From assembly GCF_013366375.1 (NCBI RefSeq), contig NZ_JABWMJ010000007.1, positions 248,001-312,000 of the forward strand: a stretch of DNA of 64,000 bases. The letters run 5' to 3'. The number at the start of each line of letters is the position of its first letter. The first letter of the stretch is position 1. Source of the DNA: Rhizobacter koreensis. Its GTDB lineage: Bacteria > Pseudomonadota > Gammaproteobacteria > Burkholderiales > Burkholderiaceae_C. The notes under the pieces were generated by a model, which ran no database searches, was not told the DNA's origin, and saw nothing but the letters and a program-made list of their open reading frames with translations. Both the position numbers and the translations under genes were made by a program. Shown one piece after another: positions 27,084-36,690 of this stretch.

Positions 27084-28037
27084 CTAGTCGGGGAACTGCC
27101 AGGTGGGCGGGCCCAGCGCCCCCGGGGCGCCGCCGGCGGCATCGGCCGCGGCGCCGCTGGGCAGCGAGGGGCTGACCGGGCCATCGGTGGACAGCGCCTC
27201 GCGCACGTGCTGCGGCGACTCGAGCCCCGGACCTTCGAGGGCGCGGATGCGGATCACCGGCGGGTTCGCGAGCACGTTGCCGAAGATCGTCGCGAACGCG
27301 ACATCGGCGGCATCGCGTCCCGTCCCGATGCGGATGAAGCCCATCGGAACACCGGTGCCGGACGCGTCGAACAGGTACCAGCGGTCGCCGAGATAGACCT
27401 CGACGTAGGCGTGGAAGTCGGGCGGACCGAGCGCCGGATCGGCGCCGTAATCGGTGCCGGTGGCGATGCGCGCGGGGATGTTGAGGGCGCGGCAGAGCGC
27501 GATCATCAGGTGCGTGAAGTCGCGGCACACGCCGACCCGCTCGACCAGCGTGTCGATCGCCGAGGTTGAGGAGTTCGTGGTGTTCGACGTGAACGTGACG
27601 TGGCGTTGCACCCAGTGCTGGATCGCGAGGACACGGCTGTAGCCGGGCCAGAGGCCGCCGAACTCGTCGAACGCCAGCTTGAGCAGCCGGTCGGACTGGC
27701 AGTAGCGGCTCGGATAGATGTACGGGATGACCTCGGGCGGCAGGTGCCGCACCGGTACCTCGCCCAGCGTGTCGGGCTCGGCGCGATGGTGGTGCAGCGT
27801 CAGCGTGGCCGCGTATGCAACCTGCAGCGGCCCGGCCTCGGCGTGCAGCCGCATGAAGCGGGTGCCGGTCAGCGGGTCGTCGGCGACGTCCGGCGTGATC
27901 GGCTGGCTGAGCAGCAGGCGCTCGGCGTCGATGACCTGATGCGCGGTCGGCGCCGCTTGCACGTTGAACACGAAGTCCGCGCCGCGTGCATCGCGCACCT
28001 GATAGTTGAGCTCGAGCTCGAGTTCCAGACGAATCAT
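27084..28037 (-). CDS. Transglutaminase-like cysteine peptidase-fold protein
   Basis: 317 residues. An N-terminal beta-domain (about 1-130) precedes a transglutaminase-like core with the triad C171 in VGVCRDFTH, H209 in DFHAYVEVYL and D224 in YLFDASG. Proteins of this type are usually cytoplasmic proteases or amidases of unknown target, often encoded beside alpha-E and circularly permuted ATP-grasp proteins, neither of which is here. The ATG at 28037 is preferred over one six codons upstream because GGGAAC precedes it. The last 35 residues are Gly/Pro/Ala-rich and probably disordered. Confidence 0.9.
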   Translation of the reverse strand: MIRLELELELNYQVRDARGADFVFNVQAAPTAHQVIDAERLLLSQPITPDVADDPLTGTRFMRLHAEAGPLQVAYAATLTLHHHRAEPDTLGEVPVRHLPPEVIPYIYPSRYCQSDRLLKLAFDEFGGLWPGYSRVLAIQHWVQRHVTFTSNTTNSSTSAIDTLVERVGVCRDFTHLMIALCRALNIPARIATGTDYGADPALGPPDFHAYVEVYLGDRWYLFDASGTGVPMGFIRIGTGRDAADVAFATIFGNVLANPPVIRIRALEGPGLESPQHVREALSTDGPVSPSLPSGAAADAAGGAPGALGPPTWQFPD

Positions 28038-28202
28038 GATGTTCCCGGGAGTCATCGGGCGGGTGGCAAGCCACGCTCCATGCGCGTTGGCGACATGTGG
28101 TCGTGGTGCGCCGTTGGCGCCGGGTATCCGAGGCCGACCCGCGGGCGGGCCGGTGCGGTTGCCTGGGCCCGGCGCGCGTCGGCAGTGCCGACCACCCTGC
28201 CG

Positions 28203-29384
28203 CTAGGCGGCCTTGCGCCCGCTCTTCTTCGCGACCGTCTTCGCGGCAGACGTCGCGCCAGCGCCCCTGGCGGTCTTCGCTCCCGACTTCTTCGCAGCAG
28301 CCTTTTTCGCGGGCGCGATCGCGGCAGACGCCTTTTTCGCAGCCACTTTCCTGACCGGCGCCTTCTTCGTCGGCGCCTTGTTCGTGGGCGGGTTCTCGGC
28401 CGTTGCCTTGGCCGGTGCCTTCTTGGCAGCCGCCTTCTTCGCGGCCGGCGTCTTCGCCGGCGCCTCACTTGCCGCCCCGCCCGACCCCGGCGCCCGCGCC
28501 GGACCCGCGCGGCCGGCCTTCTTCGCCGCTGCCGTGCCCTCGGCGGCGCCCGCCGGCTCGCCCGGCGTCGCCGTACCGAGCGACTTGCGAAGCAGCGCAA
28601 CCAGGTCGATCACCTGCCCGCCGCCCTCGCCGTCGTCGTCGGGGTCCTCGAGCGACTCGAGCGAGATCACGCCCTGGCCGGACTTGGCCTTGCCTTCGGC
28701 GAACTTGCGCAGCTCCCCGGCCTCGAGATCTTCCATTTCCGCCGGATCGAGCGCGTCCTCGGCAAGTGCGTCGATCGCCTTGCCGAGCTCGCGAACCAGC
28801 GACGCGGGGGCGTCGACGGGCGCCGGCAGGCCGATCGTCTCGGGCGTTCGCACCTCGTCGGCGTAGCGCAGCACCTCGGCGCGCAGCATGCCGTTCTCGG
28901 CCAGGATCGCGACCAGGTACTCGTGGCTGCGCATCACGAAACTGCCGATGCCGGCCTTGCCGGCGCGCTCCATGGTCTGCGCGAGCAGCGCGTACGCCTT
29001 GCCGGCGCGCTCGTCGGGCGCCAGAAAGTACGGCCGATCGAAGAACGACGGCGGGATCGCGTCGAGCGGCACGAAACTCCTGAGCTCGATGTCGCGCGAC
29101 TTCTCGGGCGCCGCGGACTCGAACTCCTCGTCGGTGATGACGACCATCTTGCCGGACTCGGTCTCGTAACCGCGCACCAGCTCGTCGTTGCCGAGCACCT
29201 TGTCGTGCTTGGGGCAGTAGTAGCGCCGGCCGAGCGCATGCCCCTCGGCATCGACCAGCTTCATCGACTTGCGGCGCGGGCGTGCCGCCGCGAGCAGGTC
29301 GACCGGAATACTGACCAGGCCGAACGTGATGGTGCCCGACCAGAATGGTCGGACCGGTGCGGCGGCAGCCTTCGCGTCAGGCAA
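28203..29384 (-). CDS. ku: Ku protein 1 with long Lys/Ala-rich tail (NHEJ)
   Basis: Homodimeric DNA-end-binding protein of bacterial non-homologous end joining, 393 residues. The Ku core (about 10-270) opens WSGTITFGLVSIPVDLL and contains YYCPKHDKV. From about residue 290 the protein is a tail of Lys/Ala/Pro repeats (AAKKAAAKKAPAKATA and similar), recalling histone H1 and the Lys-rich tails known to modulate DNA binding and sliding of mycobacterial Ku. The start is TTG at 29384, overlapping the end of the other ku gene by 8 nt, so the two are coupled. Confidence 0.95.
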   Translation of the reverse strand: MPDAKAAAAPVRPFWSGTITFGLVSIPVDLLAAARPRRKSMKLVDAEGHALGRRYYCPKHDKVLGNDELVRGYETESGKMVVITDEEFESAAPEKSRDIELRSFVPLDAIPPSFFDRPYFLAPDERAGKAYALLAQTMERAGKAGIGSFVMRSHEYLVAILAENGMLRAEVLRYADEVRTPETIGLPAPVDAPASLVRELGKAIDALAEDALDPAEMEDLEAGELRKFAEGKAKSGQGVISLESLEDPDDDGEGGGQVIDLVALLRKSLGTATPGEPAGAAEGTAAAKKAGRAGPARAPGSGGAASEAPAKTPAAKKAAAKKAPAKATAENPPTNKAPTKKAPVRKVAAKKASAAIAPAKKAAAKKSGAKTARGAGATSAAKTVAKKSGRKAA

Positions 29385-30159
29385 CCTTCTTCCCCTGCGT
29401 CGCGGCGAGGCTGGCGCGCAGGCTCGCCGCCAGGTCGTCGGTCGCCGGCTTCGGCTCGGCCTTCACGACGCGCAGCTTGGTGCCCTTGGCCTTGGCATCG
29501 ATCAGCTGTTTGAGGCGTTCGCGCGACTCGTTGCGCCATTGCTCGGGCTCGAACGCGCCGGTGATCGAATCGATCAGCTGCTCGGCGAGCTTGATCTCGG
29601 CATCGGACGGCGTGCGTGCCTTGTCGGGCCGCACGAACGGCACCGCGAGCACCTGCTCGGCGCGCCGCAGCGTCGTCATCTGCAGGTAACCGCCGCTGAC
29701 CGCGAGAGCGCCGAGGTAGCGCTTGTCGCGCATCACCCAGCGCGCGATCGCGACACGCTCGTTTCCGCCCAGCGCCTTGGCGAGCGCGAAGTACGCACCG
29801 TCGTCGCCGTCGGGCCCGAGGTAGTACGGACGGTCGAGCCACTGGTCGCCGAGCACCGCGCGCGGCACGACGCGCAGCAGGCAGATCGCGCGGCCGGCGT
29901 CGGGCTCGAGGGCCTCGAGCTCGTCGGGCTCGAGGATCACGGCCGTGCCGTCGTCGACCGGAAACGCCTTGCGCTGCGCCTCCCTCGGCACCTCCTGGCC
30001 GTTGTCCTTGCGCACGATGCGCTGCTCGACCGGCGTGAGGTCCTGGTCGTGCAGCAGGTGGAAATGCACCGCCTGGTCCTGGACCGCCGAATAGAGCTTG
30101 ACCGGCACCTCGTGCTTGCCGATCACGACGCGGCCCTTCCACATCGCGCGGGCGCTCAC
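29377..30159 (-). CDS. ku: Ku protein 2 (short form)
   Basis: Second Ku homologue, 260 residues, first in a two-gene operon. It opens MWKGRVVIGKHEVPVKLYSA and has the Ku core motifs DQAVHFHLLH and RPYYLGPDG. Only a short basic tail is present (TQGKKVA). Start taken as GTG at 30159 with AAGGGA upstream; an ATG at 30144 is possible. Two different Ku proteins may form heterodimers or act in different conditions, as known in Sinorhizobium and Streptomyces. LigD is encoded 31 kb away at 61177. Confidence 0.94.
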   Translation of the reverse strand: MSARAMWKGRVVIGKHEVPVKLYSAVQDQAVHFHLLHDQDLTPVEQRIVRKDNGQEVPREAQRKAFPVDDGTAVILEPDELEALEPDAGRAICLLRVVPRAVLGDQWLDRPYYLGPDGDDGAYFALAKALGGNERVAIARWVMRDKRYLGALAVSGGYLQMTTLRRAEQVLAVPFVRPDKARTPSDAEIKLAEQLIDSITGAFEPEQWRNESRERLKQLIDAKAKGTKLRVVKAEPKPATDDLAASLRASLAATQGKKVA

Positions 30160-30330
30160 GAGGCGTCCCTTTCAGTCGATGGTGCGGCGGCGTCGGCAGG
30201 CATGCCGCCGATTGTGCGAGGTTTCGGCGATCGCGACAGACGCAAACCCCGATGCACGACGCGCGCTGCGACGCTAAGGTGCGGGGCGCATCGCTGCCCG
30301 CGATTCGTCGCACCTCGACCAGGAACAGTC

Positions 30331-31293
30331 ATGAAGAGACCGCTCGCCACCCTGCTGCTCGCCTTTGCCGCTGCGCTCGGCGCACAGGCCCAGACGTGGC
30401 CCGACCATCCGGTGACGCTGGTGGTTCCGTTCCCGCCCGGCGGCTCGACCGATCAGGTTGCCCGTGCGATCGCGCCCAAGCTCGGCGAGCGACTCGGCCA
30501 GACCTTCGTGATAGAGAACCGCGCGGGCGCCACCGGCACCATCGGCGCGAGCCAGGTGCGCCGCGCGCCACCCGACGGCTACACGTTTCTCGTCACCTCG
30601 CTCGGGCCACTGGTGATCGCCCCGCACCTCATCAAGCCGATGCCGTACGACGCGCTCAAGGACTTCGACTACATCACGGTTGCGGTGCAGGCGCCGAACG
30701 TGCTGGTCGTACCTGCGGCGTCGCCGCACAAGACGCTGGCCGACGTCGTCGCGTACGGCAAGGCCAACCCCGGCAAGATGAGCTTCGCGTCCTCGGGCAA
30801 CGGCTCGAGCGACCACCTCACGGCCGCGCTGTTCTGGCAGCAGACCGGCACCAGCGGCTCCCACATTCCGTACAAGGGAGGCGCACCGGCGATCAGCGAC
30901 CTGCTCGGCGGCCAGGTCGACGCGTCGTTCCAGAACGTCAATGCGGTGCTGCAGCACGTGCGGGCCGGCAAGCTGCGCGCGATCGCGGTGACGGGCGACA
31001 AGCGCTCGCCGGTGCTGCCCGAGGTTCCGACCATGGCCGAGGCCGGCGTCAAGGGCGTCGACGTCTACTCGTGGCAGGCGATCGCCGCGCCGCGGGGTCT
31101 GCCCGCCGACACGCGCAACAAGTTCCACGCCGCAGCCGTCGCCGCGCTCAACGATCCGCAGGTGAAGCAGCAGTTCGTCGGTCTGGGCTTCGAGATCGTC
31201 GGCAACACGCCGGCGCAGTTCACCGCGTTCCAGCAGGCCGAGTTCGCGCGCTGGAAGAAGGTGATCGAGACCGGCAAGATCACGGTGGACTGA
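30331..31293 (+). CDS. Bug/TctC-family periplasmic solute receptor 3
   Basis: Orphan receptor of 320 residues, divergent from the ku operon across 171 nt. Signal peptide MKRPLATLLLAFAAALGA with cleavage near QAQ; mature start TWPDHPVTLVVPFPPGGSTD. ATG at 30331 has AGGAAC upstream. It converges on the galactarate dehydratase gene, and its ligand is not evident. Confidence 0.93.
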   Translation: MKRPLATLLLAFAAALGAQAQTWPDHPVTLVVPFPPGGSTDQVARAIAPKLGERLGQTFVIENRAGATGTIGASQVRRAPPDGYTFLVTSLGPLVIAPHLIKPMPYDALKDFDYITVAVQAPNVLVVPAASPHKTLADVVAYGKANPGKMSFASSGNGSSDHLTAALFWQQTGTSGSHIPYKGGAPAISDLLGGQVDASFQNVNAVLQHVRAGKLRAIAVTGDKRSPVLPEVPTMAEAGVKGVDVYSWQAIAAPRGLPADTRNKFHAAAVAALNDPQVKQQFVGLGFEIVGNTPAQFTAFQQAEFARWKKVIETGKITVD

Positions 31294-31368
31294 GGCGGGT
31301 GGCGCACGCCGCGGCGAGCGGCGGCGGTGCTCGCACCGGCTCGTCCGCCGCGCCGCTGTCGTCGGCGC

Positions 31369-33021
31369 TCAGGTCACCGGCGCCGGATTGAACAGCACCA
31401 GCGCGTTGGCGAGCTTCAGGCGCTCGGCGTGGGTCTGGCGCCGCCCGCTCGCGACGTCGAGCATCAGGCGGAACAGCTCCCAGCCGACGTCGGCGATGCT
31501 CGCCTCGCCGGTCGCGATGCGGCCGGCGTCGACGTCCATCAGGTCGTGCCAGCGCCGCGCCAGGTCGCTGCGCGTCGCGACCTTGATCACCGGCACCTGC
31601 GCCAGACCATACGGCGTGCCGCGGCCGGTGGTGAAGACGTGCAGGTTCATGCCGGCGGCAAGCTGCAGGGTGCCGCAGACGAAGTCGCTCGCCGGCGTCG
31701 CGGCATAGATCAGGCCCTTGCTCGAGAGCTTCTCGCCGGGCGCCAGCACGCCCGCGATCGGCGCGCTCCCCGACTTCACGATCGACCCCATCGCCTTCTC
31801 GACGATGTTCGAAAGGCCCCCCTTCTTGTTGCCGGGCGTGGTGTTGGCGCTGCGGTCGACGCGGCCCCGGCCGAGGTAGGCGTCGTACCACGCCATCTCG
31901 CGGATCATCGCTTCGGCGATCTCGGGCGTCGCGGCGCGCGCGGTGAGCTGGTCGATGCCGTCGCGCACCTCGGTGACCTCGGAGAACATCACGGTCGCGC
32001 CGGCCCGCACCAGCAGGTCGGTGCAATAGCCGACCGCGGGGTTGGCGGTCACGCCCGAGAACGCGTCGCTGCCGCCGCACTGCACCCCGACCACGAGCTC
32101 GGACGCCGGCACCGTTTCGCGGCGCCGGTCGTTGAGGCGCTCGAGGTGCAGCAGCGCTGCGTCCATGATCGAGTCGATCATCGACTCGAAGCCGACGTGC
32201 TGCTCGTCCTGCAGGCAGACCACGTCGAGACCCGCTTCGGCGGTGACGCCGATGTCGGCGACGTTGCGCTCGTCGACGAGGGCGATGCTGCCGGGCGGCA
32301 GCAGGCGCTCGGGCTGCAGCTTCTCGCAGCCGAGGCTCACCACCATCACCTCGCCGCCGAAGTTCGGGTTGAGGCTGATGTTGCGCAGCGTGCGGATCGG
32401 AATCACCGCATCGGGCGCGTCGATCGCGACGCCGCAGCCGTAGCCGTGCTCGAGCGCGACCACGTCGTCGACGTTCGGAAAGCGCGGCAGCAGCTCGGCC
32501 TTGATGCGCCTCACGGCGAAGTCGACCACCCCGGCGACGCACTGCACGGTCTCGGTGATCGCGAGGATGTTGCGGGTGCCGACCGACCCGTCGGGGTTGC
32601 GGTAGCCCTCGAACGTGTAGCCCTCGAGCGGCGGCTGCGGCTCGGGCCGCACCGTCGCGATCGGCAGGCTGTCGTCGAGCGCGCGCGCCGCAGGCATCTC
32701 GAGCAGGCGCTCGTGGACCCAGCTGCCCGCGGGGATCGCCTTCATCGCATAGCCGATCGGCACGTCGTAACGGCGAACCGCGTCGCCGGCCGCGAGGTCG
32801 ACCAGCGCGACCTTGTGGCCCTGCGGCACGTGGTCGCGCAGCACCAGCCCGGACGGCAACGTCGTGCCGGCGGCAAGGCCGCCGTCGTTGGCGACGATCG
32901 CGACGTTGTCGCGCTCGTGCATGGCGATCACGACCGGCGTCTTGGCCGGCGCGCGCGTCGGGCCTTCGGGCGAGAGCTGGGGCGGATGGCCGCCCGCCGG
33001 GGCGTTGCCGGTCTGCAGCAT
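31369..33021 (-). CDS. garD: Galactarate dehydratase (UxaA/GarD family)
   Basis: Fe2+-dependent dehydratase that converts galactarate to 5-keto-4-deoxyglucarate. 550 residues. The N-terminal SAF domain (about 40-125) begins [19 protein letters not shown]; the larger UxaA domain has [26 protein letters not shown] and the metal-site region [21 protein letters not shown] at 33021 is preceded by AGGAAT; the open frame upstream is unconserved. A Bug receptor gene lies 70 nt upstream in the same direction, suggesting uptake and catabolism of an aldarate. An altronate or related dehydratase is the alternative. Confidence 0.88.
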   Translation of the reverse strand: MLQTGNAPAGGHPPQLSPEGPTRAPAKTPVVIAMHERDNVAIVANDGGLAAGTTLPSGLVLRDHVPQGHKVALVDLAAGDAVRRYDVPIGYAMKAIPAGSWVHERLLEMPAARALDDSLPIATVRPEPQPPLEGYTFEGYRNPDGSVGTRNILAITETVQCVAGVVDFAVRRIKAELLPRFPNVDDVVALEHGYGCGVAIDAPDAVIPIRTLRNISLNPNFGGEVMVVSLGCEKLQPERLLPPGSIALVDERNVADIGVTAEAGLDVVCLQDEQHVGFESMIDSIMDAALLHLERLNDRRRETVPASELVVGVQCGGSDAFSGVTANPAVGYCTDLLVRAGATVMFSEVTEVRDGIDQLTARAATPEIAEAMIREMAWYDAYLGRGRVDRSANTTPGNKKGGLSNIVEKAMGSIVKSGSAPIAGVLAPGEKLSSKGLIYAATPASDFVCGTLQLAAGMNLHVFTTGRGTPYGLAQVPVIKVATRSDLARRWHDLMDVDAGRIATGEASIADVGWELFRLMLDVASGRRQTHAERLKLANALVLFNPAPVT

Positions 33022-33091
33022 CGGGATTCCTGTCAGTGCCGGTCCGGCGCGTGGCCGGCAGCGCGGGAGCGCGGCCGTCGAATGCAAGGCG

Positions 33092-34114
33092 TCACGGCTG
33101 CACCTTGCCTTCCTTGACGACCTTCTGCCACTTGGCCAGCTCGTTGCGGTTGAACTCGGCGAACTGCACCGGCGTGTTGGGGCTGTGCTCGACGCCGAGC
33201 TGCTCCATGCGCGCCTTGATGTCGGGCTGGGCGACGATGCGCTCGAGCTCGGCGTTGAGCTGCTGCACGATCGCCGAGGGCGTTCCGGCGCGCACGTAGA
33301 ACGCCTGCCAGCTCGCCACGTCGAAGCCCGGGATGCCCGCCTCCTGCAGCGTCGGCACGTTCGGCAGCGCGGGGCTGCGGCGCGCCGAGGTGACCGCCAG
33401 CGCGCGCACCTTGCCCGAGGCGATGTGCGGCGCCGCCACCGTCACGGTCTCGAAGCTCATCGGCACCTGCCCGCCCATCACGTCCTGGATGGCCGGCGCG
33501 CTGCCCTTGTACGGCACGTGCGTCATGTCGACGCCGGCGAGCAGCTTGAAGGTCTCGCCCGACATGTGCTGCGAGGTGCCCTGCCCTGCCGACGCGAAGC
33601 TCACCGCCCCCGGCTTCGCCTTGGCGGCCGCGATGATGTCGCGCACCGACTTGTACGGCGACTCGGCGCCGACCAGCACGACGTTCGAGATGCCGCCGAT
33701 CAGGAACACCGGCGCGAAGTCCTTCAGCGCGTCGTACGGCATCTTCGGCATCAGTGCCGGGTTGATCGCGTGGGTCGCGATCGTGCCGAGCAGCAGCGTG
33801 TAGCCGTCGGCCGGCGCCTTGGCCACCGTGTCGGCGCCGATCACGCCACCGGCGCCGGCCTTGTTCTCGATGATCACGGTCTGCTTGAGCGACGCCTGCA
33901 GCTTGTCGCCGAACGCACGCGCGAGGATGTCGCTGGTGCCGCCGGCGGCGAACGGCACCACGATGCGGATCGGCTTCGACGGCCAGGCGTCCTGCGCCAG
34001 CACCGCACCGGGCAGCAGGCCGGCTGCCACGGCGAGTCCGGCGGCGACGAGGCGACGGCGCGGCCGCGACGCGGCGTGCGCAACGACGGGCGCGTGGGGA
34101 CTGACGACGTTCAT
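33092..34114 (-). CDS. Bug/TctC-family periplasmic solute receptor 4
   Basis: Receptor of 340 residues with an unusually long basic N-region before the hydrophobic stretch ([18 protein letters not shown]), cleavage near VLAQ; mature start [23 protein letters not shown] at 34114 behind GGAGC. Being upstream of garD in one transcription unit, it may bind galactarate or a related sugar acid; this is inference from position only. Confidence 0.92.
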   Translation of the reverse strand: MNVVSPHAPVVAHAASRPRRRLVAAGLAVAAGLLPGAVLAQDAWPSKPIRIVVPFAAGGTSDILARAFGDKLQASLKQTVIIENKAGAGGVIGADTVAKAPADGYTLLLGTIATHAINPALMPKMPYDALKDFAPVFLIGGISNVVLVGAESPYKSVRDIIAAAKAKPGAVSFASAGQGTSQHMSGETFKLLAGVDMTHVPYKGSAPAIQDVMGGQVPMSFETVTVAAPHIASGKVRALAVTSARRSPALPNVPTLQEAGIPGFDVASWQAFYVRAGTPSAIVQQLNAELERIVAQPDIKARMEQLGVEHSPNTPVQFAEFNRNELAKWQKVVKEGKVQP

Positions 34115-34273
34115 CGGAATGCTCCAGGAGGGGTTGACCGCCGCGGGTCGCGGCCGATGGCGGGCGTCAGGGTAACCCGCGGGCTCGCCGTCGGGCCAGC
34201 GCCACGGGTAAACACGAGACACGGCGCAGGTCGGCCGGCGGCGGCTCCGCGGTCGTGGTGGACCCGCGCGAAC

Positions 34274-34900
34274 TCACGGCGCGGCGACCCGCGCGGCGCC
34301 CGCTCGCGCCCACACCAGCAGCAGGTTGTTGGCGGGCATCGCCACGCGCTCGCGCAGCACGAGCCCGGCGCCCGCTGCTTCCTCGGCCACCGTGTCGAGG
34401 CGGCGCAAGCCCCAGCCCGGATGGCGCGAGCGCAGATCGGCGTCGAACGCCAGGTTCGACGGCGCGGTGGGGACGTCGGCCTCGACATACGGGCCGTAGG
34501 TGACGAGCACGCCGTCGGTCGCGAGGTGGCGGGCGGCGCCGTGCAGCAGACCGACGCAGCACGTCCACGGCGCGATGTGAATCAGGTTGGCGCAGAAGAT
34601 CGCGTCCAGCCCGGTCGGCACGCCCGGCCAGCCGGGCTGGCTCACGTCCAGCTCCAGCGGCGGCTCGACCCGTTCGAGCCCGGCGCACCAGGCGCGGATC
34701 GACGCCAATGCCGCTGGGTCGACGTCGCTCGTCAGCCAGCGCCAACCCGGCAGGCCCGCGCTGCACCAGGCCGCGTGCTCGCCGGTTCCGCTCGCCACCT
34801 CGAGCAGCGTGCCGCGCGCCGGCAGCACGCGCTGCAACTCGGCGAGGATGGGCGCGCGGTTGCGCGCCGCGGCCGGGCTGTGGCGGCGCAGGTCGCTCAT
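34274..34900 (-). CDS. DUF938 SAM-dependent methyltransferase-like protein
   Basis: 208-residue class I methyltransferase fold of the DUF938 family, whose substrate is not known. Family features: the start SDLRRHSPAAARNRAPIL, the SAM motif LLEVASGTGEHAAW (33-46), FCANLIHIAPW and VTYGPYVE. ATG at 34900; the frame remains open far upstream without homology. It is 56 nt downstream of the AAG glycosylase gene in the same direction. Confidence 0.9.
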   Translation of the reverse strand: MSDLRRHSPAAARNRAPILAELQRVLPARGTLLEVASGTGEHAAWCSAGLPGWRWLTSDVDPAALASIRAWCAGLERVEPPLELDVSQPGWPGVPTGLDAIFCANLIHIAPWTCCVGLLHGAARHLATDGVLVTYGPYVEADVPTAPSNLAFDADLRSRHPGWGLRRLDTVAEEAAGAGLVLRERVAMPANNLLLVWARAGAARVAAP

Positions 34901-34956
34901 GGCGCGACGCCGTCCCCGCTCGCGCGGCGCAAGGCCGCGGCGGCACCGTCGCGCGC

Positions 34957-35526
34957 TCACGCCGCCTCCCGCACCGTCGGCAGCGGCTTGCTGAGGAAGC
35001 GCGAACCGGCGAGCACGAAGCGCCACGGCAGCTCGCGTGACTTGCTGATGCCGATCCGCACGCCGGCCGCGACCTCGACCGGCTGCTCCGGCGCGACGAG
35101 ACGAAAAGGCGGCCGATCGAGCCGCATGCCGTTGAAACCATGGTCGATGGCGAGCGCCTGGCACAGGCGCCCGGGCCCCGAGCAGAGCAGCCTTTCGTCG
35201 TCGACGCCGCGGCGAGCGCGCATCGTCTCGAGCCCGACGATCGGCTCGACGGCGCGGATCAGCACCCCGGCGCCGTGACCCGCCGGCATGCAGACGAAGT
35301 TGAGGCACCAGTGGATGCCGTACGAGCGATAGACGTAGGCGCGGCCCGGCGGTCCGAACATCGCGGCGTTGCGCGCGGTGTGGCCGGCGTAGCTGTGCGA
35401 CGCCGGATCGGCCTGGTCGTAGGCCTCGGTCTCGACGATGCGGCCGCCGACGCCGTCGACGAACACGCCGACGCCGATCAGCGCGCGCGCGACGTCGATG
35501 GAGGAGCGCTCGAAGTCGATCGGCAT
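34957..35526 (-). CDS. 3-methyladenine DNA glycosylase (AAG/MPG family)
   Basis: Removes alkylated purines in base excision repair. 189 residues, in the family range. It begins PIDFERSSIDVARALIGV; the catalytic region RIVETEAYDQADPASHSYAG includes the family's general-base Glu, and RNAAMFGPPGRAYVYRSYG with HWCLNFVC follows. ATG at 35526 because homology starts there. It heads a two-gene unit with the DUF938 gene. Confidence 0.93.
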   Translation of the reverse strand: MPIDFERSSIDVARALIGVGVFVDGVGGRIVETEAYDQADPASHSYAGHTARNAAMFGPPGRAYVYRSYGIHWCLNFVCMPAGHGAGVLIRAVEPIVGLETMRARRGVDDERLLCSGPGRLCQALAIDHGFNGMRLDRPPFRLVAPEQPVEVAAGVRIGISKSRELPWRFVLAGSRFLSKPLPTVREAA

Positions 35527-35756
35527 GGCGCCGAGGATAAGGGGGCCCGCACCGCGCCCTGCGCAACCGTGCGTGTGCAACGCGCGGAATCCCGATACGC
35601 TCACGCGCCGGTTCGGCGGCCCGGGCGACACGCCCTGCAAGCGAACGCCGAGCCCGCGGCCGCAGCGCGCATTGACGCCGAGTTCGCGCGCTCGGAGCGC
35701 CCCATTCATCACCCGCCAGCCATTCGACCGGCCCGAGCTTCACAACGAGGAGTGCC

Positions 35757-36587
35757 ATGACTACGTTCCGCCGCCGCCTGCTCACCGCTTCAGCCGCCGC
35801 CCTGCTCGTGCTCACGGGCTGCGCGCAGCCCGCCGCCAAACCCTTCGAGCCGACGGTCGGCCAGGCAGGCAAGGACGTGATCTGGGTGCCGACTCCCGAC
35901 GCCGTGGTCGAACGGATGCTCGAGCTGGCGCAGGTGAAGAGCGGCGATCGTGTCGTCGACCTCGGTTCCGGCGACGGCAAGATCGCCATCGCGGCCGCCA
36001 AGCGTGGTGCCCGCGCGCGCGGCATCGAGTTCAACCCCGACATGGTCGCGCTCTCCAAGCGCAACGCGCAGGCGCAGGGCGTGCAGGTCGACTTCCGGCA
36101 GGGCGACATCTTCGCCAGCGACTTCTCCGACGCCGACGTGATCACGCTCTACCTGCTGCCGCACCTCAACGAGAAACTGCGCCCGATCCTGCTCGACATG
36201 AAGCCGGGCACGCGCGTCACCTCGCACCAGTTCCAGATGGGCGACTGGAAGCCCGATCGGACCGACGACCTCGAGGGCCGCCAGGCGCACCTGTGGATCG
36301 TGCCGGCCAAGGTGGCGGGTCGATGGAGCGTGCGCGTCGACGGCCAGCCCGAGCTCGCGGTGCACCTCGTCCAGCGCTACCAGGCGCTCGAGGGCCACCT
36401 CGAGCGCGGCGGCAGCCAGGTACCGCTGCAGGACGCCCGGGTCGAAGGCCCGCGCGTCTCGTTCGCCGTGCCGCAGGACGGGGGAACGGCGCGCTTCCAG
36501 GGCAGCACCGGGCATGGCGGGCCGATGGAAGGCACCGTCACGCTGGCCGACGGCACGCAGAAGCGCTTCATCGCGACGCGGCCCTGA
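35757..36587 (+). CDS. Exported lipoprotein with a SAM-methyltransferase fold
   Basis: 276 residues. The N-terminus is a lipoprotein signal (MTTFRRRLLTASAAALLVLT then GC at the lipobox, LTGC). A class I methyltransferase core follows with VVDLGSGDGKIAIAAAKRGA and GIEFNPDMV, then DVITLYLLPHLNEKLRP. The last 100 residues look like a separate beta-rich domain. SAM is not expected in the periplasm, so either the protein is retained inside or the fold was recruited for something else. ATG at 35757 behind AGGAG. Confidence 0.85.
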   Translation: MTTFRRRLLTASAAALLVLTGCAQPAAKPFEPTVGQAGKDVIWVPTPDAVVERMLELAQVKSGDRVVDLGSGDGKIAIAAAKRGARARGIEFNPDMVALSKRNAQAQGVQVDFRQGDIFASDFSDADVITLYLLPHLNEKLRPILLDMKPGTRVTSHQFQMGDWKPDRTDDLEGRQAHLWIVPAKVAGRWSVRVDGQPELAVHLVQRYQALEGHLERGGSQVPLQDARVEGPRVSFAVPQDGGTARFQGSTGHGGPMEGTVTLADGTQKRFIATRP

Positions 36588-36690
36588 GCGGCTGCTCCGG
36601 CGCGGAGCGCTGGGCCTGCCCGGTCGCCGCGGTCTCACGGACGCCCAGCGCCGCCGGCGCCGCTGGCGCCGCCCAGCGCCGGGCTCTGGT

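Noticed and set aside
36588..36690. GCGCTGGGC/GCCCAGCGC inverted repeats as a terminator between convergent genes
   Set aside because: Several alternative pairings exist in very GC-rich DNA without a T-tract, so no single structure can be supported.
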